Shown here: positions 59,573-64,000 of the stretch, piece after piece
Position numbering within the stretch: the stretch's first letter is position 1
Layout: the number at the start of each line of letters is the position of its first letter
Assembly: GCF_016545825.1 (NCBI RefSeq)
Contig: NC_052622.1
Span: forward strand, 41,315,263 to 41,379,262
DNA length: 64,000 nt
Origin: Eucalyptus grandis
Lineage: Eukaryota; Streptophyta; Magnoliopsida; Myrtales; Myrtaceae
Direction: 5' to 3'
Program-made: the position numbers and the translations under genes
Notes under the pieces: model-generated
Told to the model about the DNA's origin: nothing
The model's input: only the letters and a program-made list of their open reading frames with translations
Databases searched by the model: none

Positions 59573-60711
59573 TCGTCCTAGCTTTTTACTTGGCCATTGA
59601 AGCTTCCTTCGCTGAATTTTCTTTTATTGGCCCACGCCAATACAGACAATGGGCTGGGCTTAGCCCAATGAGTAATCCACTTGAAAAGGGAGGATTTTAC
59701 CGACCGTGAAGGAGGAGATGGCGGACAAGAGTGGACGGTGCAGAGAAAGAGACGCCTCCTTGGCTTTTCGAGAAGTGGGGTTGTTGTTTGGAGAGAATAA
59801 GGATCACATTATGCGGAGGAACAAAAAGGGTATCGGGTCGATCCAGCATATTTACAGGACCGAGCCTGTCGTGTCGATGTTGTCCCTGCCAAGAAGATGA
59901 GACGTCGTTGAATTGTATAGGTAAGTGGCTCGACTGTGGGAATGAATGAGACGTCGCAGTTTATGTCCATCAAGATCTCGCGGTTGGTGTGATGTGATGT
60001 TCCAACATTTTGACTCGGTCCATCTGCCTTTTCCATCTCTCTTTGAATGGAGATTAATGGCTCACAGCGGGGGACGATGGCTTTGGCATCTCAGATATTA
60101 TTTTCACGTGGAAAGAACGGGACATTTTGTAAACATTTAAAGTTTTCATGGCGTGCTTCCAAGCATGATACACAAATTCAATTTTCAGAATTGGGATAAG
60201 TGTACGGGAAATTTTAAAGTTTGCTGTGAAAGTGTGCTAGTCCTAAAAGTTTCAAAAAAATATAATTAAATCTTAAAACTTATTAAATTGATGCAATTAA
60301 GTCGTTCCGTTGATTCTGTTTAAAAGAAAATGATGACGTGTAATTTTTTTTTATTTTCTTTCTTTTAAGTAGCATTTTTTTATTATTTCACTCCCCAAAT
60401 TTTATATAATTTAGATTTAAAAAAACTAAAATTTCACTAAAGAAATGAAATAAAATAAAATAAAATAAAGAGCCATAAGGCCCTTTGCAGGCGAAGGTCC
60501 TTGGGGTCTCGCCGATGAGCATTTTGTTTGCAGAGGATGGTGGGAAACTTGTCAAGAGAGGCCTGACCTCACTTCGAAGACCATTCGAGATCGATTGTTC
60601 CGATTTCGAGTCAAATTCGAACACGAGCTATTCGGCTACTCGAACTCATGCTCGCCAGTCGCCAATGCCCAGTTTTATAGGCTCACGAATCTAATCGAGT
60701 TTCTATAGATT

Positions 60712-60750
<39 letters not shown>

Positions 60751-61283
60751 TTAATTAAAAAGTAAACGCAAAGATCCTCCAAGCTACATAACATATTCAC
60801 AATGTCCAAGCCTTTTAGAATCGAGTTTAAGCTTCTTTATAAATTAATTAACAATCGAGTTTTTTTTTTTTTTTCGTTTTTACTCTATTTTTATTCTAAC
60901 TCTTACTCTCTAAATTTTGCATTGTCTCATTGCGAGTGTAGGAGTCAAAATCCATACTTGAAACTAAATCGTTTCTATCACAATTCCTCTAAGAAGGTAG
61001 AGATTCGAATCTCCCAACTCTCTTCTATGTTGGAAGGGTGGTCACACCTGGGGTAAACCCTAATGGTTAATTAATAATTGAGTTGAGTCATGTCAATTTT
61101 AAGTATCTTGATTTTTTTATTAATCAAGTTGAGTTCGAGTAGAAATTTCGACTTGAGTACACCTGCAGGGGAGAACGCATTTGGTTGTCACTTAGATTTG
61201 AGCTCATCCTTCCACTTTTTAGTCCCCTTGCGAGAGAAAAGCCTACTAATCACTTACAATAAAATCATACAAAAAATATATAT
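59573..61283. other. intergenic with (AT)n microsatellite
   Basis: No recognised gene. A pure (AT)n tract at about 60715-60746. AT-rich sequence around 60340-60470. Confidence 0.5.
60715..60746. repeat. (AT)n microsatellite
   Basis: Uninterrupted TA dinucleotide run of about 16 units. Confidence 0.9.
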
Positions 61284-61286
61284 TAA

Positions 61287-62181
61287 GACTTCGTTCATTT
61301 CGTAAAAAATATGACGTTTTTAAAAAATATTTTTCAGGAAATTATTTTTCAGAAAAATAATCATATTTTCCGTTGTTCGGCCTAAATCTAAAAATGAATT
61401 AAAAAATATTTTTCATTGTTCAGTAAAGAAGATCTTTTTCTACATGCACCCCTTTTAATACATTTTTTTTTTGAAAAATCGATTTTTTAATTATTTTTAT
61501 TCAATTTTTTTTCTTCTTCTTCATTGGCCACAACGGCGGCCAACGATTGGCCATAGGCAAGCTAGAGCCTCGCCTGATAAGGTGAGACCGAGTTCACCCG
61601 ATGCTGGGAGATCGAGTCTCACCAGATACGGCCACCTGCTTTGGCGACCTCGGGTGAGGCTCTAGCTTCGCCCAGGTAGCTTGAGCAAGCTTGGGCCTCA
61701 CTCGATTTGGACACTTGGAGGGGCTCGAGCCTCGCCGAAAGTCGCTAGAGCAAGTGGTTGGATCTAGTAGGGCTCGAGCTTGCCGGTGTCAGGTGAGCTC
61801 AACCTCACCACAAGTCGGCGGCTCAAGCCTCACCAACTTGTGGTGAGGCTCTCTTGCTTATGGCCGATCATTGGCCACCAACATGGTTGCCGACCGACCA
61901 AGGCTAATGAAGAAGAAGAAAAGGAAAGAAAGAAAAGAAAATTACAAATTCTATTTAAAAATAAATAAAAAAGATATTATATAAATAGAATGAAGATTAG
62001 TTTGGTTAAAGAAAGTGAGGCGCAAGGTGTTATAAGTGGAAAATATTTTCCTCAGTTTTGAGAATATTTTTTCTAATAACAAAAAACGTTTTCCTTGACT
62101 AGTTTATTTTCCATAAAACGAATGTTGAAAAATTCGGAAACGTTTTCCACGAAGTTATTTTTCATGAAATGAATGGAACTT
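61287..62181. mobile_element. Tourist-like element, about 895 bp, TSD TAA
   Basis: The left end GACTTCGTTCATTTCGTAAA and right end read inward AAGTTCCATTCATTTCATGA are inverted repeats of the same type as the element at 19000-19861. TAA flanks both sides (61284-61286, 62182-62184). Subterminal TTTTTCAGGAAATTATTTTTC and GGAAAATATTTTCC palindromes and a decayed GC-rich centre (about 61525-61905, GAGGCT/AGCCTC units) complete the likeness. No transposase. Confidence 0.7.
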
Positions 62182-62184
62182 TAA

Positions 62185-63370
62185 ATTTACCCTAAACTCC
62201 GTGTTACGCGCTATGGGCAAACAAGTAATATTTTAATTTGTGTGATTAATTGTGGCTGCGAGTGAGATATGGAATGAATATATTACCTCCATTTTCAAAA
62301 TTTTCTCTCCTCATTTATTTTGGCTATATAGAGTGATAACCCAACTATATGGAAGCAATTCTTTTCTTCCACGTTTTCTCAACCTCAACTCTTTTAAAAA
62401 CACGAAGTTGGAAACGAATTGCAAAATGACCACCATCCCTCAATCCCTTTACTAAGTTAGATTTATGCTTGATATGGAAGGCACGAATAGAAAGAAAAAG
62501 AACGAATCCAAACAATTATGAAAGGAATAAAGAGGAATGATTTAAAGTAATTGAATTATACATTCACTTTTAGATGGATGCAAAATTTCAAACTGATACA
62601 TGTATGATAATTTTTTTATTCCAAATTAATTTTTTAAGTACTAAAAACTCCAAATTAGTATATATGTGAGAAATTCATCTCAAATTAATTTTTTAATTGC
62701 TAAAAGCTATAAACGGGTACATATGTGATAAATTTACCGTTCGTTAATTTTTGTAAAATTCCATTAATTTTTGTAAAATTGAATTAATATTACCAAAAAT
62801 TATAAATTAGTACACTTATAATAAATGGAAGGTGAAATTTCAAACCGGTAAACTCGTCAACTGCGCGTGTCAGCTTGATAAAAGAGAAAAATTGCCAGGA
62901 TTTATTCAATTCAATAATTTAACGGTAATTTAGTGTGCGGAAGATATTTGGTGGTATTAACCGTTCTTTATTTGTGTGCATCCGACTTTAATGAAATCTT
63001 CATTTCCGTCCGGCCACATCCCAGTGCGAGTTCCGATGTTCAACATCCCTCCATCCATCGGGGCAAAACGCGTGGAGACTCTACCGTCGTACCATGACGC
63101 ATTGACTTCCGAAGTCCTCGATGCGAGAGCCCACCAGACGAGACGGTCCACATACGACGATAAAAATTCCCCAACGACTACGAAGATTCTCCCGGCGCAG
63201 CGCCGTTCGACTTGGTTCGTCGATGCTGCCAATCATATGGACCCCGACGACGATTTTACCAAGTCAAAGACATGGTCCAACAAACATGCACACCAACGGT
63301 CCCTCTCCGGCAAGACTTTTCCCGACACACCCCGAGCAGAACGCAGCTCCCCTGAATCCGCGCCTAGGCC
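62185..63370. other. upstream region of the EXO70 gene, no other gene seen
   Basis: AT-rich to about 62900, then a more balanced region that probably contains the promoter and leader of the EXO70 gene starting at 63371. Overlapping ORFs at 62957-63374 have no family resemblance. Confidence 0.45.
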
Positions 63371-64000
63371 ATGAGGAGCCTCTGCCTTCGCTCCCGGACC
63401 ACCTCCTCCTCCTCGCTCCCGCCGCCGTCGAGAACCCCCCGCGGGCTCTCCGGCTCGCTAACCGAGAGGATCTTCGAGTCCTCCGCCGCGGCGATCGCGA
63501 AGTGGGACCCGGAGTCGCCGTCCCCTCGCGCCAGGGTCGCCTCGGTCTTCCTCGAGGACAGAGCGGAGGCCCTGCGGTTCCTGCAATGCGTCCACGACCT
63601 CCGCCAGGAATTGAACTCGCTGGTGTCGGAGAGCCCCGGTTCCGAGATGCTCTTGCTGGGACAGAGGTCGATGCAGACTGCGATGAAGAGGCTCCAGAAG
63701 GAGCTGTACCGCGCGCTCTCCGCGGATGCAGCCTGCTCGGACCCCGAGTCCGTTTCCGCGAGACTGAGCGGCTCGGTTCGCATGGACGACGGTGGCTCCG
63801 GCGGTGAAGGGTTGCCGCTGCCTCCGACGGCGATGATGGATTTGAGATCCATTGTGGAGTGCATGATCTCTTCGGGCTACGCCAAGGAGTGCATTGCCAT
63901 ATACACGGTCGTCCGGAAACTGATTGTCGACAAGGCGATTCGTCGTCTTGGGGTCGAGAAACTCAGCGTTTCGCAGGTGAACGCGATGGATTGGGAGGTT
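63371..64000 (+). CDS. EXO70 exocyst subunit (EXO70H-like), 5' part, runs off window
   Basis: Uninterrupted frame from ATG 63371 to the window end (210 codons, no stop), in line with the usually intronless plant EXO70 genes of this clade. After MRSLCLRSRTTSSSSLPPPS come an N-terminal helical region (RFLQCVHDLRQELNSLVSE, SMQTAMKRLQKELYRALSAD) and SDPESVSARL. A Gly-rich linker follows, then the conserved block DLRSIVECMISSGYAKECIA, IYTVVRKLIVDKAIRRLGVE and KLSVSQVNAMDWEV. EXO70 tethers secretory vesicles to the plasma membrane by binding phosphoinositides through its C-terminal domain, which lies outside the window. The H-subgroup label is from memory of this block. GC-rich codon use contrasts with the AT-rich surroundings, which is common for single-exon plant genes. 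Confidence 0.85.
   Translation, partial: MRSLCLRSRTTSSSSLPPPSRTPRGLSGSLTERIFESSAAAIAKWDPESPSPRARVASVFLEDRAEALRFLQCVHDLRQELNSLVSESPGSEMLLLGQRSMQTAMKRLQKELYRALSADAACSDPESVSARLSGSVRMDDGGSGGEGLPLPPTAMMDLRSIVECMISSGYAKECIAIYTVVRKLIVDKAIRRLGVEKLSVSQVNAMDWEV

Noticed and set aside
1..64000. CRISPR arrays, operons, bacterial-type systems or defence clusters
   Set aside because: The window is plant nuclear DNA with spliced genes. No regularly spaced direct-repeat array with unique spacers and no prokaryotic gene organisation was seen.

Overview
This window looks like nuclear DNA of a flowering plant, probably a woody eudicot. The genes are multi-exon with GT-AG introns, the protein families are plant-specific (TIFY-binding-domain protein, TRM/DUF4378 protein, NaKR/HIPP-type HMA protein, plant protein 1589, plastid diaminopimelate epimerase, EXO70), and there is a U6 snRNA gene with the plant USE element. 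The abundant TIR elements with GC-rich cores resemble, from memory, Myrtales genomes such as Eucalyptus or its relatives. That is inference only, since no search could be run.

Layout. 0.8-3.06 kb: a decayed LINE on the minus strand. 4.6-7.4 kb (-): TIFY-binding-domain protein, 5 coding exons. 9.0-15.5 kb (-): a complete 23-exon kinesin-5 of KIN-5B type. 18.0-19.9 kb: two adjacent non-autonomous TIR elements. 20.5-24.0 kb (-): chloroplast diaminopimelate epimerase (lysine synthesis), 9 exons, with an apparent 1-nt frameshift in exon 1. 24.8-32.1 kb: a cluster of DNA elements. It includes a hAT element with a perfect 8-bp target-site duplication that carries a gene fragment, a truncated VDAC pseudogene, a Mutator-like element, a Tourist-like element, a compact hairpin and a ~0.94-kb inverted-repeat element. 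33.4-34.8 kb (+): a small plant-1589 (RPGE-type) gene behind a cluster of G-boxes. 36.2-37.8 kb: a nested Tourist-like element. 38-47 kb: mostly repeat-derived or uninformative DNA. 47.8-52.9 kb (+): TRM/DUF4378 gene with an upstream ORF. 53.4-54.6 kb (-): NaKR-like HMA protein. 58.1-59.4 kb: tandemly duplicated MITE. 59.4-59.6 kb (-): U6 snRNA gene. 61.3-62.2 kb: another Tourist-like element. 63.4 kb to the end (+): 5' part of an EXO70 gene that runs off the window.

The host genes are independent single-copy-looking loci (cytoskeleton: KIN-5, TRM; secretion: EXO70; metabolism: DapF; regulation: TIFY-binding protein, plant 1589; metal or phloem function: NaKR-like; splicing: U6). They are not a functional cluster. 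The most unusual material lies between genes. There are several TIR element families carrying GC-rich modular cores made of short self-complementary units. There is also a set of tiny (14-21 nt) homopolymer-containing insertions, each bounded by a 10-19 bp direct repeat, which look like almost completely 5'-truncated retroposons. Exon boundaries were worked out by hand from splice signals, reading-frame phase and remembered family conservation. All coding totals are multiples of three except dapF, which lacks one base.
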